Assembly (NCBI RefSeq): GCF_000166195.2
Contig: NZ_CM001403.1
Coordinates: 5,350,432-5,414,431, forward strand
Source of the DNA: Mucilaginibacter paludis DSM 18603
GTDB lineage: Bacteria > Bacteroidota > Bacteroidia > Sphingobacteriales > Sphingobacteriaceae
Length of the DNA stretch: 64,000 bases
Direction of reading: 5' to 3'
The translations under genes and the position numbers were made by a program. The notes beneath the pieces were generated by a model. It ran no database searches. It was not told the DNA's origin and saw nothing but the letters and a program-made list of their open reading frames with translations. This document shows, piece by piece, positions 8,650 through 18,465 of the stretch (position 1 is the stretch's first letter; each line of letters starts with the position of its first letter).

Positions 8650-9663
8650 TCAATAAAAATCGTAACACCGGTTACCGTCGCTCCTTCTTACATAATCGTA
8701 TTTGCCATGGCCGGGGAACGTGGTTTCATAACTTAAGGCTCCCTCGGTACTTCCGGCTGTTTTGGAATAGGGAAGCGAGGAAGTCGTTATATCGTGACTG
8801 AGCCCCAATCGGGTTTTGTCGTTGCCATCGCGGCCAAACAGGTCAAATATTACCGATACCACAATGGCATCGTTTTGCTGGCCTGTGCCGCGGTACCAGA
8901 GGCCTACATTAACGCCCTTATTTTTGTATTGCATCCCCGCGCTAAAATTATTGACACCTGCCTGGGTATTAAATACCACTGATGGAATAACCGATGGGCT
9001 CTCATCAATATAAGGATTGAGCGTTATTTTCCAACTGGCATAGGTATTAAACCGGATGGGTAAAGGCGAAGTGCCGCCGCTTAAAGATTCGTTAGGTTTG
9101 TTGAGATGCTGCCCCGATGCGCCGATCATCATATCGCCTAAAACCAGGTTAACGCCCGCCCCGGCATCGAAAAAGAAACGGTTGTTCAATTCGGGCAAGG
9201 CCCCTGCCGAAGTTCCTCCGGGGATAATGCCCTGGTCGTTCAGTTGATCCAGGTAAACCAGGCGGCCCTGGTCAACCTTGCGGTTGGTCATGCCTGCCTG
9301 CAGGCCGAAGGATAGCGCGCCGTTGTTCAGTTCGGCACTGTAAGAATAGATACCCGCGATGTTGATCTTATCCAGGTAGGCAGTCCCCTCTGATGATTTG
9401 GTGAACAGCAAACCCAGCCCGCCGTTGAGGCGCGGAATATTAAAATCCATCGAAAACGAATAATAATTGAGCGGACCCGGAATGTTGGTCCACTGGCTGC
9501 GGTAAATCAGGTTCATGCGCATGCTGCCTTCAAACTGTCCGTTAAGCGCCGGGTTAAGGTAGTTGGGCGAGTTATAAAACTGCGAGTACAGGTGATCCTG
9601 CCCGCGGGATATACCCGCTGTAAACAGCAGGCAAAGGATGAGTGAAAATATCTTTTTGATCAT
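8650..9663 (-). CDS. PorP/SprF family type IX secretion outer-membrane protein
   Basis: A 337-residue protein with signal peptide (about 1-21, ending SRGQ) and the family signature YSQFYNSPNYLNPALNGQF immediately after it, then alternating beta-strand character up to the C-terminus, consistent with an outer-membrane barrel. PorP/SprF proteins are T9SS-associated and are typically encoded directly after large cargo proteins with a type-B (gliding-motility) C-terminal domain, whose export or surface attachment they assist (SprF for SprB in Flavobacterium). Here it starts 2 bases after the stop of the giant PKD gene, so the two are surely co-transcribed and form such a pair. The family is usually 300-350 residues, so the length is normal. 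It ends convergently with the GIY-YIG gene. Confidence 0.93.
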   Translation of the reverse strand: MIKKIFSLILCLLFTAGISRGQDHLYSQFYNSPNYLNPALNGQFEGSMRMNLIYRSQWTNIPGPLNYYSFSMDFNIPRLNGGLGLLFTKSSEGTAYLDKINIAGIYSYSAELNNGALSFGLQAGMTNRKVDQGRLVYLDQLNDQGIIPGGTSAGALPELNNRFFFDAGAGVNLVLGDMMIGASGQHLNKPNESLSGGTSPLPIRFNTYASWKITLNPYIDESPSVIPSVVFNTQAGVNNFSAGMQYKNKGVNVGLWYRGTGQQNDAIVVSVIFDLFGRDGNDKTRLGLSHDITTSSLPYSKTAGSTEGALSYETTFPGHGKYDYVRRSDGNRCYDFY

Positions 9664-9665
9664 AA

Positions 9666-12600
9666 CTACCTCATTAAATGAATAGATCCGGTGGTGGATG
9701 GCGTTTTATCATCGGCGTATTTCATACCGTGCCATAAAGTGCCATCCAGAAACCGGGCCTGGATATCCCAGATGTAAACACCCTGTGGCGCGGGTTGGCC
9801 CTGCATGGTGCCGTCCCAACCTTGTATAGGCATGCCTTTGCTATCCAAAGCCGTGGTTTGGAACAGCAGCTGCCCCCATTTGTTAAAAATGCGCAAGCGG
9901 TATTCCATCATCCCCGTTCCGCGTACGTTGAAGGTTTTCAACTCACTTTTGGCGCTGCCGGGTTCAAAGGCGTTTGGCACATATAAATACTGGGGAACCC
10001 CAGCAATCTGTACGGTGCGGGTGCGTGCGCTTTGGTATCCTTGGGCATTGGTTACAATCAGCCTCACCTTAAAAATACCGGCGTCGGTATAAGTATGTGC
10101 GGGGCTCTGGTCGGCAGATGAAGCACCGTCGCCAAAATCCCAATGATACTGTATCCCGCCGGTACTGAGGTTTTTAAAGTTGAAAGTATGGTTTGGGATA
10201 TTGATCACACTATCCGGCAAGGCCGAAAAATCAACAATCGGTGGCGCGGTCACGGTAATGTAGTTAACCTGGACGGTCTCGTCGCTGCAACCATATTCGC
10301 CGTAGGCGGTAAGCTTCACTGTAAAAGGCGAACCGTTATAGGTGAAAACGTGTACCGGATTTTTGGCGGTAGAGAAAGTGCCGTCGCCAAAGTCCCACTG
10401 ATACGAGCTGGCATTAACGGCCAGGTTTTGGAACGAGGTAGTGATCTGGCTGCAGCCCTTTAAAACATTGGCGGTAAAAGCAGCTTTTACCGGTTGGGCC
10501 AGCCTGATGGTGTGGCTAAGGGTATCGCGGCAGGTGCCGTTAAAGGCAATCAGCCTGAGTTGGTAAATACCCGGCACGCCGTACACATGGGTAGGTACAG
10601 CAGCCGTCGACTCGGCACTGCCGTCGCCAAAGTTCCAGGTATAGGATGTTGCCCCAATGGTAGTGTTGTTTACATTGATGCTCAACTGTCCGTTGCACGA
10701 TACCGAATCGGTAAGGCTGAAAGCTGCCGTAGGTTTGGGGTAAGTAGTAAAGCTTTGAGTAGTGCTATCGGCCCTGCAGCCGTAAGCGTTGGTGGTTACC
10801 AGTTTAAGGGTATAGCTTTGATTAGCTTGTGGCAGCACAATGTTGCCCGGTGTTTTAACGGTAGAAACTAAAGCATTGTTAAGATACCAGCGATAGCTAT
10901 CGGCGTAGGCCGAGGTATTGTTGATGCTTAGTGTGAAAGGCGCACAACTGGCGTGGGCAGCCGCTGTAAAACCGGCAACCGGCAAGGGGTTAAATAAAAT
11001 GGTATGCACCGTAGTATCCGGGCAGCCAATGGTGCTGTAAGCAATCAGTTTTACCTGCAACGCGTAAGGCAGTATGGTACCTGCGGGGACGTTAAACTGG
11101 TAGGTTAAAATTTGCTGGTTTGAAATAAAAGTGTTGTTAACCAGCCAGCGGTAGTTCACCTGGTCGGTGCCGCCGTAGGTGCTGCTGTTGGTAAAGTGAA
11201 GCAAGGCGCTGTTGCCGCAAATTACGCTATCGCCGGTGACAAATGATGCTTTGGGCGTTTCGGTTACCCGGATTACTTGCGTGGCCGAGTCGAGGCAGCC
11301 GGTTTGATTATAGGCTATCTGCTTCACCAGGTATAAGCCCGGCTTGCCGAAACGGTGCTGAGCGGTATAACCGGTAGCTGTATTATCGGTACTGGTTGGG
11401 TCGCCAAAGTTCCAGGATACGCTTGCCGCGTTGGCCGGGGTTGAGCTAACCGAGAGCTGGAAAGGGACACAGTTTAAATTGGCGGCATTGCTGTTAAAGC
11501 TGGCTACGGGCAGGGGCAGTATGGTAAGCTCATGACTTACCGTCGCACTGCAGGTGGCCCCCGGCGAATTTTGCAGCGCGGTTAATTTTACCGTGTATTT
11601 GCCTGGCGTAACATAAACGTGTTTCGGCTGGATCTGGTTGCTGGTGCTGCCGTCGCCAAAATCCCACACATAGCTAAAAGATGCCAGGGCGGTGGTGGTA
11701 TTGGTAAACGCTGCCGAATCCTTCACGCAATATTGCAGCTGGCCAATTTGGAAACCTGTAACCGGCTGCGCCAAAACGGTAATGGTTTGATTAGCGCTGG
11801 CCGTTGAGCATCCGTTGGATGCCGTAAGTTTTACAGTATATACGCCGGGTTTAGTAAAAGTGTGCACCTGTGTTTCGGGCGATGCGCTTGTAGCTGCCGT
11901 TGTGCCGTCGGCATAATCATACAGAAAACTGTTGGCCCCGGTTGAGTTATTATCGAAGCTTACCGTAAAGGGTACGCAGCCCGTTTTGTTGGTGCCGTTT
12001 ACTACCAGGTTGGCTTGTACGGTATTGGGGTAAACCACAATGCGATAGGATGATGAATCGATACCGCACTCGTTGCGGGCGTAAAGCTTCAGGGTAAAGG
12101 TGTCGGTTTTGGCCGTGATGTAAGTGTATTGGATAGCCTGGTTATCGCTTAAGGTTTTAGTATCGCCGTTGCCAAAATCAAAGGTGTACTGGTTAGGGAT
12201 GCCGCGCGACTGGTTGGTGATATGTACTGTAAAGGGCGAGCAGCCAATGGTTTTGTCGGGTGTAAAAATGGCTCTGGGGGCAGGCCTTACCGTAACCGAG
12301 TCGGTATAAACATGAAGCCCGCAGCTGGTAGTTGCCTTTAGGGTGATGATATAAGTAGTATCGCGGCTAAGCGGGTGGGGAAGAAACGTGACCGTGCCGG
12401 GTTGGGCTTGCGCCGATGTTTGTCCGTTGCCAAAATCCCACAGGTAAGTAGCTCCGGCCAAGGGTACAGAGGTATTGGTAAACTGAATGCTGAGTGGCCC
12501 GCAGCCTTTGGCCTGGCTTTTGGTAAAGGCCGGGTTTACATTTTTAACCGTACTAAAGGTAATGGAGCGGCTGTTGGTATCGCAGCCAAATTTGCTGGTG

Positions 12601-15600
12601 GTAAGCAGCTTAATCACTACGCTTTGCCCATCGGTATTCATGGTATAGCCTGGGAAGGCGGGGCCCGAACCAATCAGCGCGCCATCGGCATACCATTGGT
12701 AAAGACCGTTAACATCGTTATGGGGCACCGGGGTGATTACCGTACTGAGATTGAAGGGGATACAACCGCTTTGCAGCGAAGCAGAAAAATCGGCATGGGC
12801 ATTGGGGTTAACCGAGATCAGCACGGCTGCGCTGGCATGGCTTTGCAAACCCACACATAGCGCTGTACTCACTACGCGCCTAAAGTAGGTAGATTGCGTG
12901 AGCGGCCCCGGCTGATAGTCGCTTTGCGTAGCTGATGCGATATCAAGCCAGCTGGTTTGGTTGGCGCTTTGCTGCCATTGATAAAAATAGGTGCCATCGC
13001 CACCGGTTGGCAGGGTGCCTGCAAGTGCCGGTACCGGCTTGCCTGTACAAACTTGTTGATTAGCCGAAATGCTGTTATTAGCCAATGCTTGTTGTACGAT
13101 GATATGCACCGGCGCACTCTCCAGGTTGCAGGTGCCCGATATCACATTGCGCCTGATGTAAACCGAAGCGGACGGACTGAAGTTGAGGTTTTGAGCAGTT
13201 TGCCCGGCCATTACTGTCCAGGTGGCCTGGTCGGTGCTGCTCTCCCAGTTGTAGGTATAGCTGCCGGTACCGCCGGTTGGCAAATCGCCGGTAATGTTTA
13301 CGGCCTGGCCAAAGCAAATGGTGGCAGCCAGCGGACTTACCTGATTGGTAATCAGTGGTAAATTGTTAATGGTAAGGGGCGATGTGGTGTTACCGCAAGT
13401 TGGGCTGGCTATTGACCATACCAGGTGATAAGTGTTGCCGGGTACTAAACCGCCTACCACCGCATTATAAGCATGCGCGTCGGGGCTAAAAGTTAAGGTG
13501 CTGCCGGTGGCGGCATCCGTCCAGGTGCCGGTAAAGCCAGCGCCTGGGTTGTTTCCCTGTAGCTGCGCGGTAGCCTGGCCGCAAAGGGTTAAGGGCTGGC
13601 CTGCAACTGCGGCCGGGGCGCTCGCATTAATGGTGATTGCAATTACATTGCTAACTATGGCGCATTGGTTATAACTGCTTACACGGCGGCGGTAATAAGT
13701 GCTGGCCATAGGGTTAACTGTAAGAGTTGCGGTATTGCCGCCTGTGATGGCTTGCCACCCATCAACACCGTTGGCAGATGATTCCCAGGTATAGGTATAG
13801 CTGGCGGGCAATACAGCGGGGATATCCCCACCGGATAAAGCGTCCGAACTTAGGTTAACAGGTTGGCCGGGGCAGCTAACCACTACATCTGCCTTAATGG
13901 TGTTGACCAGTTCGCTCAATACATCAAGGGTAATGCTGGCGCTGCTGCTGGTACAGGTGTGGTTGCTAATGGTCCAGTTTAACTGGTAGCGGTTACCTTT
14001 TTGCAATCCGCTTACCATTGCATTGGCTAAATTGGCATTGCTAAAGGTTACCGCCTGGCTTGCAGTCCACGTGCCGGTGCCCACTGCGGGGGTATTGCCT
14101 TTCAGGCTATAAGTTACATCGCAGGTTTTGTCATCACTGCCCGCATTGGCCACGGTAGGTTTAGGGTTTACCGTGATGGTATAGGTAAGGGGCAAGCCGT
14201 TGCAGGTGTGTCCATTGTAGTTATATAGGGGCGTTACCTGTACGCTGGCGCTGAGGTCGGTAGTGCCGTTATTGATGGCCGTAAATGCCGGAACCTGGTT
14301 GCCGCTGCCAGCTGTAAGGCCTATGGCGACCGAGGCAGTCCAGCTGTAAGTTACCGTGCTGCCTGAAAAAGGTGCCGCGTCGGCAACGGGGCTGAATGCA
14401 GGGATCGTGGTACCGGCGCAAACAGCAGCATCGGGATTGGCGGCGAGCGTGATGGAGGGTAATACCGTGATGCTGAAGCTGAGCGGGGTTCCGTCGCAGC
14501 TTGTGCCGTTGGCCGTATACGTTGGCGTTACGGTGATGTGCGCTATCAGCGGTGTTTTAGTATTATTGGTGGCAGTAAAGGCGGGTAAGCTACCCGATCC
14601 TGACGCGGTTAAACCTATCGCGGGATTATCGTTTGTCCAGGTGAAGGTAGTTCCAGACGAAGGCGTGGCCCCAAATGTTAACGCTACGTTTGAACCATTA
14701 CAAAAATATTGATCGCTGATGGGGTTTACCACGGCCACCGGGTTTACCGTAATGGTTAGCGCAGGTGATACGGAAGCACAAACATTGCTGAATACGCGCC
14801 TGCGATAGTAAGTGGTAGCCGTAAGTACTGGCGGCTGATAATCTTTACCGGTGGCTCCGTTGATGGCCAGCCAGTTAACGCCATTAGCCGAACTTTCCCA
14901 CTGATAGGTAAACGTGCCGCTGCCGCCGGTAGGCAAATCGCCGCTGAGCAAAGCGGGCTGATTGCCGTTACAAATGGTTTGCGCGCTGCTGATGCCATAA
15001 TGGTCAAGCGTGCCCTGAACGGTGATGGTAACCGCGTTGGATGTATTACTGCAAGTACCACTACTAACTACGCGATGGTATTGCGTAGTTGCGTTGAGCA
15101 CTCCGGGAGCATAGGTGGCATTGTTAGCGCCGGTAATATCAGTCCAGTTTGTACCTCCGTTAATTGAGCTTTGCCATTGATAAGTATAGGAACCGTTTCC
15201 GCCCGAAAGTGTGGCGGTTGCGGTTAAGGTATTAGGGGTGTTTGCTGCGCAGATGGTTTGATCGGTACCGATGGTATTGTTGGTGATAAGCGGATTTACC
15301 GTAACCGTGATTGTAGCTGCGGGGCTCTCGCAACCGGCGCTGTTGGATTGCGTTACATAATAAGTGCTGCTGCCGGTGCTGGTGGTTAGCGGAGTAGGCG
15401 CGGTGGTGCTGCCACCTGCAAGCGCGGCGTTTGTATACCATTTTAGGGTATTGCCTGTGGTGGGTGTAGCGGTTAAGGGTGAGGCGATATCGTTCAGGCA
15501 GTAAATTACCTGAGCAACTACTGTTGGCTTAGTTGGTATTGCAGAAACAATAACTGTTATAGGGGTTCTTGAACTTTCACACCCCGAAGGTGTTATCTGG

Positions 15601-18062
15601 CTAACATAATAATTTTTGCTGCCCACGGTGCTGGTAGATGGTATAATGGCGGTATTGGTGCCCGTGCCGCCAACTGCTACAGTATACCATTTTAAACTGT
15701 TTCCAATATCAGCGGTGGCACCTAATGGACTTGGTGTGTTATTTTGACAATAATTGATGGTGGCGGAGCTTGATGGTGCAGACGGTAATGGGTTGATAAC
15801 AACCGCAATGGACGATCTTGTGCTTTCACATCCACCAGTCGAAACCTGGCTGACATAATAATTTGTACTGCCCGGATTAACAGAGCTGGGTATGGGAGCT
15901 GCTGTTGTTGGGGTTCCTCCTACAGCTTGGGTATACCATCTCAAGCTGTTCCCTGCACTTGCCGTGGCTGAAAGTGCCGATGTAGCGGAGCCCTGGCAAT
16001 AGAATATCTGAGGGTTTGAAACAGTTGGCGCTGAAGGAATGGCGCTTATAACAACAGCAATTTGTGTACGAGGGCTTTCACATTGGGTTGCATTTGATGT
16101 TTGGCCAACGTAATAATTAACGGTACCTAAGCTTGCAGTTGTGGGAGTTGGTGCTGTGGTGCTACCTGAACCACCGGATGCGGAAGTGTACCAATACACT
16201 GTGTTTCCACTGCTACCGGTCGCGTTTAAAGCGGAGGCAATATCCCCTTGACAATAATTCACTGGGGAGGTTACGGATGGGATGGCAGGAGCCGGATTAA
16301 CCGTAACTTTCACAATTTGAGGTGTTCCCGAACATCCTGCAACCGAGATCGGTGTTACAGTGTAGGTAACAACCTGGACGGTAGACGTATTGTTGATTAA
16401 GGTATTACTCAAAGTAGCCGATGTTTGGGTAGATAAAGATTCTCCTGAAATATTAGGGTTATTGGAGGCTATCCAGCTATAGGTTGCTGGAATATCACTC
16501 GTCAACGGAATACTGAATGCCGTTCCACTACAGATAGTCGCCGTTGTGGGACTTGTCATCGTGGGCAGAGGATTAATCGTTACGTTGTGGGTAATGATAT
16601 CAGAGCCGCAAGGGTTAGTTGAAGTTAATTTTATAATATAAGTGCCTGGAGATGTGTAGGTATGTGCCGGTGTTGTTGATGTTGAAGTATTGGAATTACT
16701 GGACGGGTCTCCAAAGTCCCAAAGGTAGGTTGTTGTTGTTAGACAGACACCAAATGATCCGGGAACAGTAGTGTTATTGAAAGATACTGTTTGTCCGAGG
16801 CATACAGTATTAGGAGTAAATGAAAACCCAGCTATAGGTTTAGTTTGAATCTGAATATTTCCAGCGGTAAAGGGAGTAGTCGCGCATTCGTTGCTAACCC
16901 GTAGCGTTGCAATAAATGTTGGAGAGGGGCAAGAGGATTTTGTATAAATGTGATAGATCTTTTCATCCTCCATCGTTGCATTTAGCGGATGTTTCAGAGT
17001 TATGGACGATCCATCTCCGAAATCCAGAACGTAAATGGTGCCAGGAGAATTTAGCTGCCAATTGCTAATGACGAAGGGGACAGATGCCGGAGCGCAAAGA
17101 CCGCTGGTTCCGCCTAACGTTGATAGTCCACCCGCCGGGTTGGATTGGTTAGCTACAAGATAAGTTTTAGAACCAGTACACCCATTGCTCCCCATTGCAG
17201 TAATTGTGAGGTTAAAGGCGCCAAGCTGTTTATAAATGTGTGTTGCAGGAAAGTTTGCCGATGTTAAGCCGGTTTGTATAGTTCCATCACCCCAATCCAA
17301 AGTGTAGGAATTTATACATCCCGCACTTGGAGATACATTATTTACTTTGAGCGTGTAATTAGGGTTTGCTGCACCTGGGTTGTTGTGACAGTTACTAAAT
17401 GGATAAAACTGATCTTCGTCTTGTAAAGCCAAGTCAGGAGCTCTTAATACATTAACTGATGCTGTATAGGTATTGGTGCAGCCAGCTGAATTGGTTACGG
17501 TTAATTTGACAGGAAATGTTGTTGTGCCGCATCCTGCTGTAGTATTAAAAGTATGACTCGGGTTTGCATCAGTAGATGTATTAGAATCCCCGAAGTCCCA
17601 CAGATAAGTAAGAGGATCACCTGTGGACGTGCTGGTAAATTGGACTGGTAGTTGAGCACATTGGCCATCGGCTGAATGTGTAAACCCAGCCACCGGAACT
17701 GGTGCAATTGTAATATCAATAAAAGGATATTGAACAGGAGATGTAGCAGGCGCTGTTGTAACATAAACTTCGTATCGGCCTTTATCTGTAATCTTAATAG
17801 TAGAGTTTGTAGCACCCGAGATAGCCTGCCCGTCTTTATACCAAACAAAAGTTGACGCCGGTGCAGTGGCTGTTCCGGCCATTAAAGTCATTGAGCCGCC
17901 TGGGCATAAGGTGTTGCCGCCTGTTGATGTTGTAATTACATCTCCGGCGGCAAGCAAATTAGCAAAAGTATAACGTAACGGCGGCGTTACCCCGGCATGC
18001 GCTTTAACCGGAATGAAAAAAATAAATATGAAGAGAAAATATCGAAGTAAAGGTTTCGCCAT
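9666..18062 (-). CDS. Giant PKD/Ig-like repeat surface protein with T9SS gliding-motility C-terminal domain
   Basis: A 2798-residue secreted adhesin-like protein. The signal peptide is about 1-23. PKD domains with W/Y-D-F-G-D/N cores occur near the N-terminus and again as a long C-terminal block (about 12 recognisable cores, e.g. YLWDFGD, YVWDFGDGS, YQWDFGDGT, YHWDFGDGA). Between them lie four ~80-residue Ig-like units with a repeated pattern (YCQ..AS.L.AT...GN.L.WYT ... NYYVSQ....CES), about 590-925, followed by further Ig-like modules with TYQW.SS...W..I cores. The last ~95 residues (from VPNAFEPGSAKS, with WDGTMQGQPAPQGVYIWDI) form the gliding-motility-associated C-terminal domain (TIGR04131-like) used as the T9SS signal. 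Cys pairs recur in many domains. A role in adhesion, gliding or matrix binding is inferred. It is the first gene of a two-gene operon with the PorP/SprF gene. Confidence 0.93.
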   Translation of the reverse strand: MAKPLLRYFLFIFIFFIPVKAHAGVTPPLRYTFANLLAAGDVITTSTGGNTLCPGGSMTLMAGTATAPASTFVWYKDGQAISGATNSTIKITDKGRYEVYVTTAPATSPVQYPFIDITIAPVPVAGFTHSADGQCAQLPVQFTSTSTGDPLTYLWDFGDSNTSTDANPSHTFNTTAGCGTTTFPVKLTVTNSAGCTNTYTASVNVLRAPDLALQDEDQFYPFSNCHNNPGAANPNYTLKVNNVSPSAGCINSYTLDWGDGTIQTGLTSANFPATHIYKQLGAFNLTITAMGSNGCTGSKTYLVANQSNPAGGLSTLGGTSGLCAPASVPFVISNWQLNSPGTIYVLDFGDGSSITLKHPLNATMEDEKIYHIYTKSSCPSPTFIATLRVSNECATTPFTAGNIQIQTKPIAGFSFTPNTVCLGQTVSFNNTTVPGSFGVCLTTTTYLWDFGDPSSNSNTSTSTTPAHTYTSPGTYIIKLTSTNPCGSDIITHNVTINPLPTMTSPTTATICSGTAFSIPLTSDIPATYSWIASNNPNISGESLSTQTSATLSNTLINNTSTVQVVTYTVTPISVAGCSGTPQIVKVTVNPAPAIPSVTSPVNYCQGDIASALNATGSSGNTVYWYTSASGGSGSTTAPTPTTASLGTVNYYVGQTSNATQCESPRTQIAVVISAIPSAPTVSNPQIFYCQGSATSALSATASAGNSLRWYTQAVGGTPTTAAPIPSSVNPGSTNYYVSQVSTGGCESTRSSIAVVINPLPSAPSSSATINYCQNNTPSPLGATADIGNSLKWYTVAVGGTGTNTAIIPSTSTVGSKNYYVSQITPSGCESSRTPITVIVSAIPTKPTVVAQVIYCLNDIASPLTATPTTGNTLKWYTNAALAGGSTTAPTPLTTSTGSSTYYVTQSNSAGCESPAATITVTVNPLITNNTIGTDQTICAANTPNTLTATATLSGGNGSYTYQWQSSINGGTNWTDITGANNATYAPGVLNATTQYHRVVSSGTCSNTSNAVTITVQGTLDHYGISSAQTICNGNQPALLSGDLPTGGSGTFTYQWESSANGVNWLAINGATGKDYQPPVLTATTYYRRRVFSNVCASVSPALTITVNPVAVVNPISDQYFCNGSNVALTFGATPSSGTTFTWTNDNPAIGLTASGSGSLPAFTATNNTKTPLIAHITVTPTYTANGTSCDGTPLSFSITVLPSITLAANPDAAVCAGTTIPAFSPVADAAPFSGSTVTYSWTASVAIGLTAGSGNQVPAFTAINNGTTDLSASVQVTPLYNYNGHTCNGLPLTYTITVNPKPTVANAGSDDKTCDVTYSLKGNTPAVGTGTWTASQAVTFSNANLANAMVSGLQKGNRYQLNWTISNHTCTSSSASITLDVLSELVNTIKADVVVSCPGQPVNLSSDALSGGDIPAVLPASYTYTWESSANGVDGWQAITGGNTATLTVNPMASTYYRRRVSSYNQCAIVSNVIAITINASAPAAVAGQPLTLCGQATAQLQGNNPGAGFTGTWTDAATGSTLTFSPDAHAYNAVVGGLVPGNTYHLVWSIASPTCGNTTSPLTINNLPLITNQVSPLAATICFGQAVNITGDLPTGGTGSYTYNWESSTDQATWTVMAGQTAQNLNFSPSASVYIRRNVISGTCNLESAPVHIIVQQALANNSISANQQVCTGKPVPALAGTLPTGGDGTYFYQWQQSANQTSWLDIASATQSDYQPGPLTQSTYFRRVVSTALCVGLQSHASAAVLISVNPNAHADFSASLQSGCIPFNLSTVITPVPHNDVNGLYQWYADGALIGSGPAFPGYTMNTDGQSVVIKLLTTSKFGCDTNSRSITFSTVKNVNPAFTKSQAKGCGPLSIQFTNTSVPLAGATYLWDFGNGQTSAQAQPGTVTFLPHPLSRDTTYIITLKATTSCGLHVYTDSVTVRPAPRAIFTPDKTIGCSPFTVHITNQSRGIPNQYTFDFGNGDTKTLSDNQAIQYTYITAKTDTFTLKLYARNECGIDSSSYRIVVYPNTVQANLVVNGTNKTGCVPFTVSFDNNSTGANSFLYDYADGTTAATSASPETQVHTFTKPGVYTVKLTASNGCSTASANQTITVLAQPVTGFQIGQLQYCVKDSAAFTNTTTALASFSYVWDFGDGSTSNQIQPKHVYVTPGKYTVKLTALQNSPGATCSATVSHELTILPLPVASFNSNAANLNCVPFQLSVSSTPANAASVSWNFGDPTSTDNTATGYTAQHRFGKPGLYLVKQIAYNQTGCLDSATQVIRVTETPKASFVTGDSVICGNSALLHFTNSSTYGGTDQVNYRWLVNNTFISNQQILTYQFNVPAGTILPYALQVKLIAYSTIGCPDTTVHTILFNPLPVAGFTAAAHASCAPFTLSINNTSAYADSYRWYLNNALVSTVKTPGNIVLPQANQSYTLKLVTTNAYGCRADSTTQSFTTYPKPTAAFSLTDSVSCNGQLSINVNNTTIGATSYTWNFGDGSAESTAAVPTHVYGVPGIYQLRLIAFNGTCRDTLSHTIRLAQPVKAAFTANVLKGCSQITTSFQNLAVNASSYQWDFGDGTFSTAKNPVHVFTYNGSPFTVKLTAYGEYGCSDETVQVNYITVTAPPIVDFSALPDSVINIPNHTFNFKNLSTGGIQYHWDFGDGASSADQSPAHTYTDAGIFKVRLIVTNAQGYQSARTRTVQIAGVPQYLYVPNAFEPGSAKSELKTFNVRGTGMMEYRLRIFNKWGQLLFQTTALDSKGMPIQGWDGTMQGQPAPQGVYIWDIQARFLDGTLWHGMKYADDKTPSTTGSIHLMR

Positions 18063-18465
18063 ATGATAAGCTTTAATAGCACTAAACGTAATAAATGGCG
18101 TTTATGTCCTGTGGTTATTGGGTGTAAGTTTATGAAAAAAAACGATTTTAATATGTATTTTTTTAAATAAATATTTGTGTTGCCGCCTGTTTTAAAACAA
18201 TAAACTACTCATCAATTCATCGGCGTATTACAATGTTCACCAGGCAATTCATAGGGAACAATAATGATGTGTGGATCGGTGCCGATTTAATTTGATCTGT
18301 TAATATGCGGCAACAATTAAACTTATGGGGGGATTTTCTATATTGATAATGTTGCTTCGGAGATAATCCGCGGGGAAGCCCCAAGTCAAATTGATTAGTG
18401 ATACGTAACATCACCAAAATATGACTCAAGGCTAATTATTTTTGACTTAAGCGTAGTTTAAAACC
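18063..18465. other. Upstream region of the giant adhesin gene
   Basis: Non-coding gap of about 400 bases between the PepSY stop and the adhesin start, both on the minus strand. It should hold the adhesin promoter. I found no exact CAAAnnTA (minus-strand -7). A GC-rich stretch near 18350-18382 (gcttcgg...ggaagc) and a short dyad gtgat/atcac at 18398-18414 could form hairpins that end the TonB-PepSY transcript. Confidence 0.4.

Noticed and set aside
15290..16320. Periodic ~240-base repeats inside the giant adhesin gene as a separate DNA repeat element
   Set aside because: They are in frame and encode the Ig-like protein repeats; no intergenic copies.
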